NCBI GenBank assembly: GCA_002205965.3
Contig: NADL03000649.1
Span: 1,240,001 to 1,304,000 of the forward strand
Length of the DNA stretch: 64,000 nt
From: Kappaphycus alvarezii
Taxonomy: Eukaryota > Rhodophyta > Florideophyceae > Gigartinales > Solieriaceae
Reading direction: 5' to 3'
Positions 29,109 through 38,857 of this stretch are shown piece after piece. Position 1 is the first letter of the stretch. Every line of letters begins with the position of its first letter. The position numbers were made by a program, and so were the translations under genes. The notes under the pieces are model-generated. The model had not been told where the DNA came from and did no database searches. It saw only the letters and a list, made by a program, of their open reading frames with translations.

Positions 29109-30586
29109 TAATAGTGCTATTTTTCTGTTAAGCACTGGAAGGGGTTCTGTTTTTCTTTCGCACCTCTATTTGAGGGCTTCTAATTTTATTTTGTTTGTTT
29201 GTTTTCTTTTTTTTTTGTTTGTTTTCTTTTTTTTTGTTTTCTTTTTTTTTCGTTTTCTTTTTTTTTCTTTTGTTTTCTTTTTTTTTTTCTGTTGTTTTTT
29301 AGTTCAATAAAATACTCTAATTACGTCTCTTCTCGCCGAGAAAGGAAGCTCTCCTACGGTGCTTGTTACTGCGCAGATGAGTCTCTAGGTCGATCTCCTG
29401 GGCGAAGGTAATGTCGCAATCAGTACACCGCGGAGGATCCTTGCTTTCCCTTAACCTTTGTTCTGCCCTTTGGTGCCTCCCACCAGCCTCGTGCACAGCT
29501 TTTTGTCCGGAACTGACGAACTCGATGTCGCAGATGCGACAGTGAAACTTAGGCTTTTTGCCTTTCTTATTCCTCTCCCTTCTCTCCCTGTCGTTGCGAC
29601 TTTAAAAGCTGTGGTACAGACGAGGTCAATGCGGGCCTGGGCCCGGGAGGAAGTAGCCACGGAAGAGGACCCAAGGGCGGTTGTACGGTGCGACGGACGG
29701 GACGAAGGCTGTGCAGAGCGAGGGGGTTGTCTTGAGTAGCTAGAGGCTTGGGAAGGAGACCCGTCCGGATGGAGACCTGTTCGGATTCTTCGGACCCCTC
29801 CTCGGCCTCGTCGTCAATAAGGGGATGCCTAGGGTAAGCTGTGATGGCAGAGCTCTCCCCTTCGGTAGATCTGTTGACGAGGCCTTCCCTTTCTTCCCTC
29901 CGACGGAGTTCCTGATACCTTTGATGATCCTTCGGGGTGCGTAGTGGCTTCCTTAACCCTCCAACCATTCCTCGAAGTTCCAGGAAGGTTTTTAGAGTAT
30001 AGCAGTCACTGAGGGTATTGCCCCCTTGAACTTCGAGCTAAGCACCGAAAGTCCAAAGAGACAAGGGACACCTGCAGTATAATGGGTATTGCCCCCTTGA
30101 ACTTCGGTATGCACACCGTAAGTCCAAGGAGACAAGGGACACCACTGCCTAGAGGACAACAAGAGTCGGACGGCAACGTTTTGGAGTGGGGTTTTTGGAG
30201 TGTGGAGGTTTTGGATGTGGAGGTTTTGGGTGTGGGGATTTTTGGAGTGTGGAGGTTTTGGATGTGGTACTGGCTTGTTCTTGTCGGTCGAGGCTCACAC
30301 CCCGATCGACCAGCCTTTATATAGAGATTCGCAAATTACTAAAACGCACAAATTGCTACTAAATTCCTAGCAAAACATAAAAAGTAGCCCTTAGACCCCC
30401 CTATTCGCCTGTTTTGAGGCGCCTCTACTGTACTGTTGTGCAGTACACGCCATTTGTGGCTCAGAGCCATGCACAGTACTGTACATGGCTCTCGTATCCC
30501 GAATTTGTGGCCATGTACGGTACTGTACATGGCTCTCGGGACCATAATTTGTGGCCACAGGACACCGGCCACTGTGAGCCACAACA
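29109..30586 (-). repeat. 5' LTR of element A
   Basis: On the minus strand it runs from TGTTGTGG (30586) to CTATTA (29109). It has the same internal layout as the 3' LTR: U3 palindromes, TATA-like box (30315-30324), tandem 60-bp repeats (about 30014-30143), minisatellite, reading frame (29968-29317) and an A-rich tract. It is followed without a gap by the primer-binding site. Confidence 0.92.
29317..29968 (-). pseudogene. LTR-encoded double zinc-finger frame, 5' LTR copy
   Basis: The minus strand encodes MVGGLRKPLRTPKDHQRYQE from ATG 29968, then a highly charged part rich in Arg and Glu, a Ser/Pro/Arg-rich part, a Lys-rich segment and two CX2CX12HX5H zinc fingers. Finger 1 is 29541-29473 (C, C, H, H), finger 2 is 29427-29359, and the stop is TAG at 29317-29319. 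The spacing, with five residues between the two His, is that of U1-, matrin- and JAZ-type fingers, some of which bind double-stranded RNA. Two single-base losses put the parts in three frames; the solo LTR (40520-41919) has the first parts in one frame. The frame lies downstream of the TATA-like box, so it would be the first reading frame in the transcript. Confidence 0.72.
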
Positions 30587-30592
30587 GACGAC
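30587..30592. repeat. Target-site duplication of element A, right copy
   Basis: GACGAC repeats the left copy at 22779-22784. After it, the interrupted family R tail continues with CAGAGGATGCGACTAAGG. Confidence 0.8.
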
Positions 30593-30692
30593 CAGAGGAT
30601 GCGACTAAGGCGCTGATACACACGCCGGCGTATCACACCTGCGGGCGTACCATACTTCCGCGCTATTCGCGGGATTAACTCCTCAAGCAATA
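30593..30692 (-). repeat. Right half of the family R tail split by element A
   Basis: It begins CAGAGGATGCGACTAAGGCGCTG and ends GGGATTAACTCCTCAAGC. On the minus strand this encodes LEELIPRIARKYGTPAGVIRRRVYQRL, the best preserved terminal segment of the family R protein here. It joins to 22688-22784 to make one tail. Confidence 0.75.
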
Positions 30693-30734
30693 CGGTAGTT
30701 TGTACATTCTGTACTGTACAGTATAGACTTAAAG

Positions 30735-30865
30735 TACACGTGGAGAGAAAGAGGGACCTTTATTTCTTAAGATTCAGGCCGGGGGCCACGCATGAGCCCG
30801 TCTGGAGGTCAGGAGGTGGGCTATGTGCGCAGGTTTCGGTAATTCAGCATAACCGAGGTATATCG
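30735..30865 (+). repeat. Dispersed repeat shared with 8636-8775
   Basis: The same motif order is seen as at 8636: a GAGAGAAAGAGGG run, TTATTTC, CGTCTGGAGGTCAGG, TGTGCGCAGG and GGTAATTCAGC. Its right end touches the target-site duplication of element B. Confidence 0.65.
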
Positions 30866-31187
30866 TGTTGATGGCAGTGGCTGGAAGGTGATTTTTATGT
30901 ATATGTAGTACTATTTATGACGATTTTTTAGGGTACCGTACTGTACTTTCTATCTTCTACCTCGTAGTTTTTAATTATTTTTTATGGTCAACCACAGTAG
31001 TGTACTTACTGTACAGTACACTACTGCACCGACGACTCTCAGCCACAGACCGCTCGGGTGTCGGATACATAGGTAGCACCCGAGTCGGTTGGGTAACTCT
31101 CAAGAGGTAGCGTCATTTAGCAACCCCTCCCCACTCCAGAACCTACACCTATTGTCTCCTTCCTATTAACCCTTTCTGCTCCCATCA
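30866..31187 (+). repeat. 5' LTR of element B
   Basis: It runs TGTTGATGGCAG to CTCCCATCA. It contains a stretch (about 31035-31085) that is absent from the right LTR, and a TGTAC-type block at 31008-31025. The LTRs differ by many substitutions, so the element is older than A or C. Confidence 0.9.
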
Positions 31188-32270
31188 TGGTACTCTTGTG
31201 GAGGTCCGATAATCCAGCGCCAGCGCGGTCGTATTCGACGGCACGAGCGACGTGCGAAATTCTTCTTTTTCTTTGAGAATGTCGCGATGGCATCCAAACC
31301 TGACGAGGAGAAAGCTCTTACTCTCCTCACACACCTAGACGGCGCAGTGTTCGACTTCTATTACGATACGCTTGCCTCAAATGGTGAGCTTGTCCCCGAA
31401 GCGAAAAACTACGCCGAGGTTAAACAGAAGTTTCTCGAGCATTTCGCGAAGGACGAAAACTCGAGGACGTCATCTGCCAAGCTCTAGAAGTTGGGCTTGA
31501 ACTTTAAGACATTCTTGGTTCTTTGAGGGAAATTGAACGCCTCTACGAGAAGGCGGGGTCCGACAGCATCGCCAGGTTCGGATTCCTTCGCACTGCAGCC
31601 TGTCGACACAAGGAGCTGCAGTAGTTCTTGGCATTCCGGGGACCCAAAGATTATCAGCGAATCGTCAAGGCGCTGAAGGACTTTCACTGTAATGGTGTGG
31701 CGTTTGCTAGCCCTTCTAGCCGCAACGCTGAAGTTCCGCCGGCGAGGTTGCTGGTTCGCCCGGATTCGAGGTATAGGAACATCGAACAAAAGGTGGACGT
31801 TCTAGCCGAAGACCTCTCGAAGTTGACTCTTTTTCTGAAGAAGACTAAGGGAGATGACGGGGTTGGACCGTCGTCTGCCCCTATAAAACATAATAAGGTC
31901 CGCCAATGCTCTTACTGAAACGAGCTTGGCCATAACGCAATGAATTGCGAGAAGAACCCGCATCGTAACACCCACTGTTCCCTTTGTGGAAAGATGGGTC
32001 ACGCAGATGCTACGTGCTGGTCCGGTGGAAGAAGGCAGCGATTCGAGAAGAAGACCCCGCCGAGAAGAAAGAAGACGGGGGAGGAAGTGACCGAGTGAAT
32101 GTCCTCCGAGAAGACTCGTCCGAAACCGACTCCTCCCAAGACGAAGGAGTGAATGTCGCGAAAAGAAACGCTGACGGAGAGGCACTACCCAAACAGCCCC
32201 GTCAGGAAAATCATGGGGGCATTCAGATCGTTGGCCACTACCTAAGACAGAAGAGATCTTCGACGACCTA
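31187..32270 (+). pseudogene. Element B gag remains
   Basis: The ATG at 31187-31189 straddles the LTR/primer-site junction, as in element A, and reads MVLLWR before it runs into a stop. Recognisable Gag pieces follow at 31287-31487 (ASKPDEEKALTLLTHLDGA), 31628-31918, and a zinc-knuckle pair around 31908-32030 in other frames. Frame changes and stops are frequent. Confidence 0.75.
31188..31204 (+). promoter_or_regulatory. Primer-binding site of element B
   Basis: TGGTACTCTTGTGGAGG directly follows the LTR and is identical to the sites of elements A and C over 17 bases, although the LTRs of the three elements are unrelated in sequence. Confidence 0.85.
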
Positions 32271-34559
32271 AAGCGTAGCTCTATATTCACTACCTTGATT
32301 TGTTTGCGGGGTACTAGCAAATCCGCATGGCCGAAGATTGTAAGGAGATGACTACGTTCGTCAGCCGTTTTGGTACGTTCAAGCTCGACGTGATGTCATT
32401 TGGTCTAATGAACGCGCCTTCCACATTTCAGCGCATGATGGATTACGTACTGAAGGTCATTCGCTTCGCCCGTGTCTATCTTGATGATGTCTTGATCTTC
32501 TCCAACTCTATGGAGGAGCATATTGATCACTTGGCTGTAGTTTTCAAGGCAGTCGGGACGCAGGACTTAAACTTAAGATTACAAAATGCGCGTTTGCTAT
32601 GACAAGCGTAAAGCTGCTTGGTCACTTCGTAGACAAGCGTGGAGTCCGCGTCGATGACGAGAAGATTGATGCCATCAAAGGGGCCCCCGTTCCTACCAAC
32701 TTAACGGAGTTGCGTAGCTTTCTTGGCCTCGCCGGGTATTATCATCGCTCCATCAAGGACTTTGCCGGAATATCCTCTGCCCTTCAAGCAGCAACTTCGG
32801 GCAATAGGAAGTTCGAATGGACTGAGGAGATGACTGCCGCCTTCGAAACTCTGAAAGAGAAGCTTACTTCTCCTCCGGTGCTAGCCTTCCCGGACTTCGA
32901 GTCCCCCTTCATCGTGGAAACCGACGCTTCTAATGTCGCCGTTTCGGCAGTCCTGGCCCAGAAAAAGGAAGATGGCAAGATTCATCCCGTGCAGTACGCA
33001 AGCCGGACGATGAACTCAGCAGAGCGTAACTATTCCGCCTTGGAGAGGGAGGCCCTCGCCATTATTTTCGCTTTAAGGAAATTCAGAATTCAAGCTCATT
33101 ACCGACCATCAAGCCCTTCTTTATGCCTTCAAGAAAAACGAAATTCACGGAAGGCTGGCGCGATGGATGGACTTCCTTGGGGAGTATGAATTCAAGGTCG
33201 AATACAGGCCAGGTACGGGAAACGGAGCAGCTGATTTCCTCTCGCGTGTGGTACCTGCCGGTCCATCTCCTGCTTCTGGACTTGATGAAGGAGACTTAGT
33301 TGCGGCGCTGAATTCGGTCGCTACCGAAGTGAATCCCATAATCGAGCCTGTGCTCCTCGACGTCGCGCGTCATTTGCAAGGTTTAAAGATCCGAGTTGAA
33401 GATGATTAGAAGCGTCGTTCCGTCAAGTGTATGGCTTTTTGTGATATGTGGGTCATATCACATCGTGATATGACCCACATATCACCTTCGTGATGTGGGA
33501 AGGAAAGCTGCTTAGACGAACCAGAAACGGGCTAAAATCTGTACCTTTTATGAAGGAAATGGTCGCGATATTGAAGACCTTTCACGACGATATCGGACAT
33601 TTGGATAAGGAGACGACGAAGAAATTTGTCTTAGACCGCTACTGGTGGCCGCAGATGCACCAAGACATTCACAACTACGTGAAAAGTTGTGAGGGGTGCC
33701 AGAAGACGGGGCCCGTTCTGCCATACCATACGACTTTGAACGTCCCATTGACGAATATCTTCGAAACTTATTCGATCGATTTCGCCGGACCTCTGCCGAT
33801 ATCAAACGCTGGAAAGAAATATCTTCTCATCGCCGTCGAGCAGTTGATAGGTTGGCCAATCGCAGTTGCCACCACAGACTCGTCGGCTGCAACTGTCTCC
33901 CAGTTCATCGAGAGTGAAGTTATGCACCCTTTTGGTCCCCGAAGACCATTATCAGCGACAACACTGGGTGCTTCACCGCTGCCGCCGTCGCTGATTCCAT
34001 GAAGAAACATGGAATTACCTGGACCGCTGTTCTCGCGTATGCTCCCATGTCTAATGGTAGAGCCGAAAGGATGGTACGAACCATCAAGACACCCGTGAAG
34101 AAGATAGTTGTCGGCCAAGTTATAGATTGGGAAGAGTATTTGCCCCGTGTCTTGTACGGATACCGCCGCCGTCGCCTTTCCGCGGGAGCTTCGCCGTGCG
34201 AACTGATAACCGGAGTAGTTCCGCGCATGATTCCATCTGAACCCGTCGCGTTGATGGACTGAACTTCCGATACGCATCGCAAGTTTGAACTTCTGGCCTC
34301 CTCTGCCCTTCGAGTTCAGCGTCGAGAAGAACAGATGCATAGAATGGGTGATTCAACCTCTACAGAGCCTTGCATGTTCAACGTGGGGGATTTGGTTCTA
34401 GTGGCACATGGCCAGGCTTTAACTTCGGCCGCTAAGTGGCCTACCCTCCGTTCTCGCTATTACGGGCCTTTTCGCGTTTGGAAAGTTGCTCATCCTCGGT
34501 ACTGGCTCATCTCATACGGGGTCGCCATTCCCGCAGCGCCATCCACGCGAGGAGACTAG
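32240..34559 (+). pseudogene. Element B pol remains
   Basis: RT begins abruptly at about 32240 with a TEEIFDDLK-like piece, joined straight to gag remains, so the protease and the first half of RT are missing. RT (YLDD at about 32478-32489), RNase H (32599-33189, 33167-33409) and integrase (33490-34262, 34335-34559) follow in different frames. A 45-bp perfect hairpin at 33441-33485 interrupts the region between RNase H and integrase. Sequence similarity to element A pol is evident throughout. Confidence 0.85.
33441..33485. repeat. Perfect inverted repeat, 21-bp arms and 3-bp loop
   Basis: The left arm 33441-33461 reads GTGATATGTGGGTCATATCA+C, the loop ATC is 33462-33464, and the right arm 33465-33485 is its exact reverse complement. 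Each arm is itself nearly palindromic (GTGATATG ... CATATCAC). The conserved pol reading resumes just after it at GTGATGTGGGAAGG, which resembles the arm sequence GTGATATGTGGG. Confidence 0.9.
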
Positions 34560-35308
34560 TTCCTTTTTTCTTGCGCTCGAGCCACTTGAAGGCCTAGGAG
34601 CACTTGATTGAGCCATGATAGCGCTCGTTTCTTCCTTTTCTTTAATGCAATAGGACAGTTCCACCGAAGCCGGCTTCTCCTTCCCATAGCCCCCAAATGA
34701 GACCAGGAAGAAGATATCATCTAGATTGTCGCCTGCTTTGCGAGACCTTGTAATCTTGATTACATCCGGACGGCCGGCGAGACGAAAAAATCTACTCTTG
34801 TTTGTTACGCGTCAGACTTGGTCTAGCGAGAAGTATTCCATGGTCTTGAGGTAGCCTCGGGGGTGTGGGGTAGTAATAGGAAATTGGGACGGTCTCTTTC
34901 TTGTTGCCTTACAAGCTAGTTCCAGCCGTGGAACCCTCCGCCTGTTGGGCGGTCTGTTTCGTATGCGCCATCCTACTAATCCATAGGGGATTTGGGACGA
35001 CGATACAACCGTCTGCCTCTACACGCTCAGTTGATAGGCCAGTCGCGGAGGCTTTGTCTGACCTGAATCAAAACTGAGCTTCGAGGCGAAGGCGGTGCGC
35101 GGGAGGAGATGGAAGCCTCTGAGGGTACAAGACCTTAAGAGCTGGTGGCTTGTTGCTCGGTTACGGGCAGGGAATGAGTGTGTTGCGGTTCGGGGGGGGG
35201 GGGGGGTGCAGGTGTGTGCCAGGGTGTGCTAGGGTCAGCCGATCTCTACCCTGCGCTGGCCGAGCTCACTGTATACTGCACCCGGGTTGCAGTTTGAGGA
35301 CGGGATTT
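34560..35308. other. 3' untranslated part of element B
   Basis: There is no recognisable coding sequence. It contains a run of 15 G (35192-35206) and ends in a GAGGACGGGATTT purine-rich stretch before the right LTR. Confidence 0.55.
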
Positions 35309-35581
35309 TGTTGATGACAGTGGCTGGAAGGTGATTTCTATGTGTTTGTAGACTATCTATGACGATTTTTTAGGGTAACGTACTGTACTTTCTATCTTCT
35401 ACCTCGTAGTTTTTAATTATTTTATGGTCAAGTACAATAGTATACTTACTGTACAGTACACTACTGTAACACCCGAGTTGGCCGGGCAAGTCTCAGGAGG
35501 TAGCGTCACCTAGCGACCCCTCCCCACTCCAAAACCTACACCTATTGTCTTCTTCCCAATTACCCCTTTCCGCTCCCATCA
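35309..35581 (+). repeat. 3' LTR of element B
   Basis: It runs TGTTGATGACAG to CTCCCATCA. It is shorter than the left LTR because it lacks the central 50 bp. The TATCG duplication follows at 35582-35586. Confidence 0.9.
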
Positions 35582-35759
35582 TATCGCAGGACAAACACCG
35601 AGACATGTCTGTTGAGATTCCGGAATTCAGAAAGGTGGTGCTTCCCTCCACGCCAAGCTGTAAAGTTGCCAAGACCCTGAAGCGCATGAAATCCGGTTGC
35701 TCCGATTTGTCCGTGGATATCGATGGGATGGGTAGGAGTTCAATTCCTTCAGAACGACA

Positions 35760-36470
35760 AGGTATCGCGTAGTGTTCCTTTTCCGTCTTTCGGCCCTAGT
35801 GAGTGCTGAGAGACCTCCATCTGTCGGATTGCGGTACGGCGCGGAGTGAGGGCTGAAAATGGTCACATCTAGTCCCGTGCGATGGGCTCGAATTGATGGT
35901 CGTCGATGAGGAGTTCCAGTGGCCGCTGCTCGGTTGTGCTTTTGTGGAGGTCAGCGACAAAGACCCCTTTCCGAAATACGATGAGGGAGATGACCAGGCC
36001 TGCAAGTTCGCAGTATAGCATATCTAGGCGTTTGTGGCGGCGCACTGCACCCGCACCACCTTTGCAAGTCGTTGCGTGATGTTCCATGGTGTCAAGGAGA
36101 GGAGGGACAGCATAGTTAACTTCCAGGCAGGTAGGGCAGCGCTCGAGGCCGCAAAATGTTGGGTTGCCTGAGCGAAGATCGACCATCATGTGCCATATCT
36201 TCCCAGAGGTGTATAGGTCGGTGGAAGACAGCGAGATTGTTGAGAAGGGGGCAGAAGCAGTGGAGGAGGCAGCAGAGCCCAGACGAGTAAAACGATCCGA
36301 AGAAGAGGCGGTAGGGATCGATGAGTGTAGCAGGGAGAGGCGGGAGCGGTGGAAGTGATGGGTGATCTCTTCCTGGAGGGAGCGGGCGGCGTTGTGGTTG
36401 GGGATGGCATTTAGAAAGCGCTCGTTACATAGAATTTTATGGTGACAATGTGGACTTCTGCCCAACCCAG
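35760..36470 (-). mobile_element. Non-LTR element fragment, zinc-binding and endonuclease-like part (second family)
   Basis: The 198-residue minus frame 36465-35869 has CPTCLE, then MEHHATTCKGGAGAVRRHKRL, a CxxC...HHxxxC pattern. It is followed in other frames by a DVTIFSPHSAPYRNPTD-like segment (about 35860-35800) and LTRAERRKR. The same end part is at 9150-9570 on the minus strand. The element is truncated at the 5' side and broken. Confidence 0.55.
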
Positions 36471-37680
36471 TGCCATGTCAGGCAATTATAGTACAGTATA
36501 TACTGTAGAATACCGTAAAATTATGATGATTAGAGGCATCAGGGATGGCTGAGTCATAGGTAATTAATTACTTTCGTATCAGGAAAGTCTGTGAAAATGA
36601 CAATGCAGTCATTATGCACCCACCTCATGACATTAACTTTTACCGAGGCAGGTAATCAATTATTAATTCCGTTATCTTCCCTATACAATGAATAGTAGAA
36701 TTCTGTTAAGCGTAATCCGACAATTAGAAATGTAGTTATTTATTCTGCCTTGTCCTAATACTGCATTCAATTTTGTTTGAGTAATAATTTGTGGATCAAG
36801 TTACAGTATCAATTCTTTTTTGACTTCTGTAATTCATTACTTCCTTCACTACTTCAAATGCACAGGTTCTGAATAAAATGACAAATCGTGGGAAATAATT
36901 CTATTACAGAGAATTAAAAAAATCATGTATTTCAAATTCTATGACCACTAATTACCGGTATCACTACTAATAACTCATTTCTAACCGGGTTTACTTCACT
37001 GCAAGGTTGTGACCAAGTTTGGTGCTACAAATTTACTGGGTACCAACCCACATATCTACCACAGTAAATTAACCCCCAATTTCACAGTTTGGTGCTCAGA
37101 GATTGGTTTGTCGCTCAGATCTAGGCTACTGAAAAGAGGGAATAGCTGCGAAATGACTGTTCTTTGAAATGACTGTAACCTGGTTTAGGAATTATGTTCT
37201 CTACCACAAATCATTTTTCGGTGTTCCAAAATGATATTCTGCTTTGTTGCAGTATTGGAAAAGTGGGGCAGGAATTAGGGTGCTTTACTGATTAGGGATG
37301 AAGGACGGCTATTTTCCGAAGACTACGAGGGACAGGTCTGTGTAATGGTGAGTCTGGAAATGAGGCCGAGTCATTGGGTACTACCTCACAGGGCTGGTGT
37401 GAGGGCAGCCGTAAGGCATGCTGCGTTGGACGAAACCGTCGCCGCAGCGTGTATGGCGACGTGCCTAGCCACTTCTGTGAGCACTGCCAATGCGTCTGGG
37501 TGCCACCCGCCAGGAGTGGATATCGGCACTGGTATCAGTCGGGATCTGGCATGCGTGGAGATGAAGTCTTGAGACCTCTTGGACTTTGACGCTTTTGCGG
37601 CGTTCAGATATGTCGAGGGGTTGAAGCAATGGGCCCGCGTGTTGGAGTAACTTTATGGCATCAGTAAAACGGGTGTCCGC
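36471..37680. other. AT-rich spacer without a gene
   Basis: There are only short frames and no domain. The region is rich in A and T with several ATTAATT motifs. The plus frames 37345-37589 overlap each other and are probably chance. Confidence 0.4.
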
Positions 37681-37746
37681 CGCAGGATCCGACTATATTG
37701 CTAGCTAAGTGCTAAACGGGTGGTCCACGTCGGCCACGTGCAGTAT
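37681..37746 (-). repeat. 3'-terminal piece of a family R tail
   Basis: GCAGGATCCGACTATATTGC, then AAGTGCTAAACGGGTGGTCC and ACGTCGGCCACGTGCAGT match the outer end of the tails at 22688 and 45420, after which similarity stops. Confidence 0.6.
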
Positions 37747-38365
37747 TGGAGGTAGCAAGTGGATTGACGCATGCAACATCGAAAAAGTGTCGAATGAAGC
37801 AATTACATGTCTCGTGAAACTTAATCAATTTCCTTTCAGTACAACAATATCAGGTTTACCGACATCTGTTTTACATGCTCAAGTCAAGCCGTTGATTGCG
37901 CTACCCACGATTCTGTGGTCATCGCTTGTGCTCGGACAGTCTCACTTGGTCTTTGATGTATCACACGCTGTATCGCATTTCATAGTCATCGGTTCCCGGA
38001 TTATCCTCTCCTGGGTCGCTGTTCTCCTGGTTTTAGAGTCCTTGAGTAGTGTGTAATGTTTTTCTATAGTTGGCGTTTGTTTTCACTTAGTTTGGGAAGA
38101 GCTTGTAGATCGATGAGGGGCTATAAGTACCCTGCAGAGAAAGGTGGGGATGGAAAAAATGGCAAGACAAGTAAAACAAAAACCATCAACAACAACCCCG
38201 GACATCCCTCGACTTGTGGATCCACAATTCGGCCACTTCCAACTGGAGAGCCGAATAGCGCGACAAAAGTTTGTTCCTCCGATGCTCCCTGTAGCCTTGA
38301 TGTCTAGCCTTGTGACGGTATTAGAAAAGTGCGGTACTGTACTGTACAGTGTTTACTCATGTTTC

Positions 38366-38838
38366 TAGTGTCTATCCGACCAAGCACTGTCCTCATATGA
38401 GGCACGCTTTGTCCTCATATGAAGAAGCTTTACTTCATTGAGTATCTATCGGTCAATTTCCGTTACATTTTGGAAAGGTAAATGTTTTGGAAGCCCGAAA
38501 TTTTTACTAGAAAAAAGGTTTTTTATGTTTAGTTACAGTACAGTAATTTTACTGTGCATGCGCCCTCGTTTCTGAAACCCCTCACGATAATACGAACTAT
38601 TTTTCCTTCCAAAATGAAGTCGTTTTCACAACTTCTTGCGAAGAGCGGAAGCTGGTGAGGGAAAACTGCTCTAGCCTTCACCGAGATCAACAATCTTGAA
38701 AAGTTTGTTTTGATCGGCCATCTACCTTCATGAACTAATGCGGAGGGACAAGAAACGCGCTGAGGTAAAAAATTTTTGTATTGAAAAATAAGTGCTAAAA
38801 GTAGTCCTCACATGAGGACAACGGTCCAATAGACACTA
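38366..38838. mobile_element. MITE-like element with terminal inverted repeats
   Basis: The left end (from 38368) GTGTCTATCCGACCAAGCAC, then TGTCCTCATATGAGG is mirrored at the right end by TCCTCACATGAGGACAACGG, then TCCAATAGACAC (to 38836). This is an imperfect inverted repeat of about 35 bp. A TA stands at both outer edges (38366-38367 and 38837-38838). The inside (about 400 bp) has no coding sequence. TA duplication with short ends is typical of mariner-type MITEs; the superfamily is inferred only. Confidence 0.65.
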
Positions 38839-38857
38839 GAGTGTACACTCACTGACC

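Larger units (their letters stand above)
26722..29109 (-). pseudogene. Element A gag, protease and RT start
   Basis: The 795-residue frame opens with M at 29109, read across the LTR/primer-site junction. Gag covers about 20-230, with helices and a DKLYEKAGFDDRAKFGLLR stretch. Two CX2CX4HX4C zinc knuckles lie at 250-263 and 273-286. The protease active site DSGA is at 476-479, followed by an acidic linker, then RT with the SFPVVIAQKKDG start at about 752 and CVDYRTLN. The frame ends at a stop just before the YLDD part, which is in the other frame 24449-26692. Gag, protease and RT in one frame without a separating stop is common in gypsy elements. Confidence 0.9.
22785..30586 (-). mobile_element. 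Gypsy-type LTR retrotransposon A, nearly complete
   Basis: The element is 7.8 kb and reads right to left: 5' LTR 29109-30586, primer-binding site 29092-29108, gag-protease-RT frame 29109-26722, rest of pol 26692-24449, purine-rich stretch at about 24275-24263, and 3' LTR 22786-24262. The order RT, RNase H, integrase is that of gypsy/metavirus elements. The two LTRs differ by a few substitutions (for example CCCCGGTCG versus CCCCGATCG) and small length changes, which implies a recent insertion. One break in pol (near 26745) is the main defect. It is inserted in a family R tail. Confidence 0.93.
30866..35581 (+). mobile_element. Gypsy-type LTR retrotransposon B, old and internally deleted
   Basis: The LTRs are 30866-31187 (322 bp) and 35309-35581 (273 bp), starting TGTTGATG and ending CCCATCA. 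The left copy has about 50 bp more. TATCG flanks both sides (30861-30865 and 35582-35586), a perfect 5-bp duplication. The primer-binding site is at 31188. The inside has many stops and frame breaks, and the protease with the first half of RT is missing. Protein remains are clearly related to element A. It is dead but was inserted as a normal retrotransposon. Confidence 0.92.

Noticed and set aside
35192-35206. Run of 15 G as a G-quadruplex control element
   Set aside because: It is a single homopolymer in the untranslated end of a dead element, with no conservation to test.
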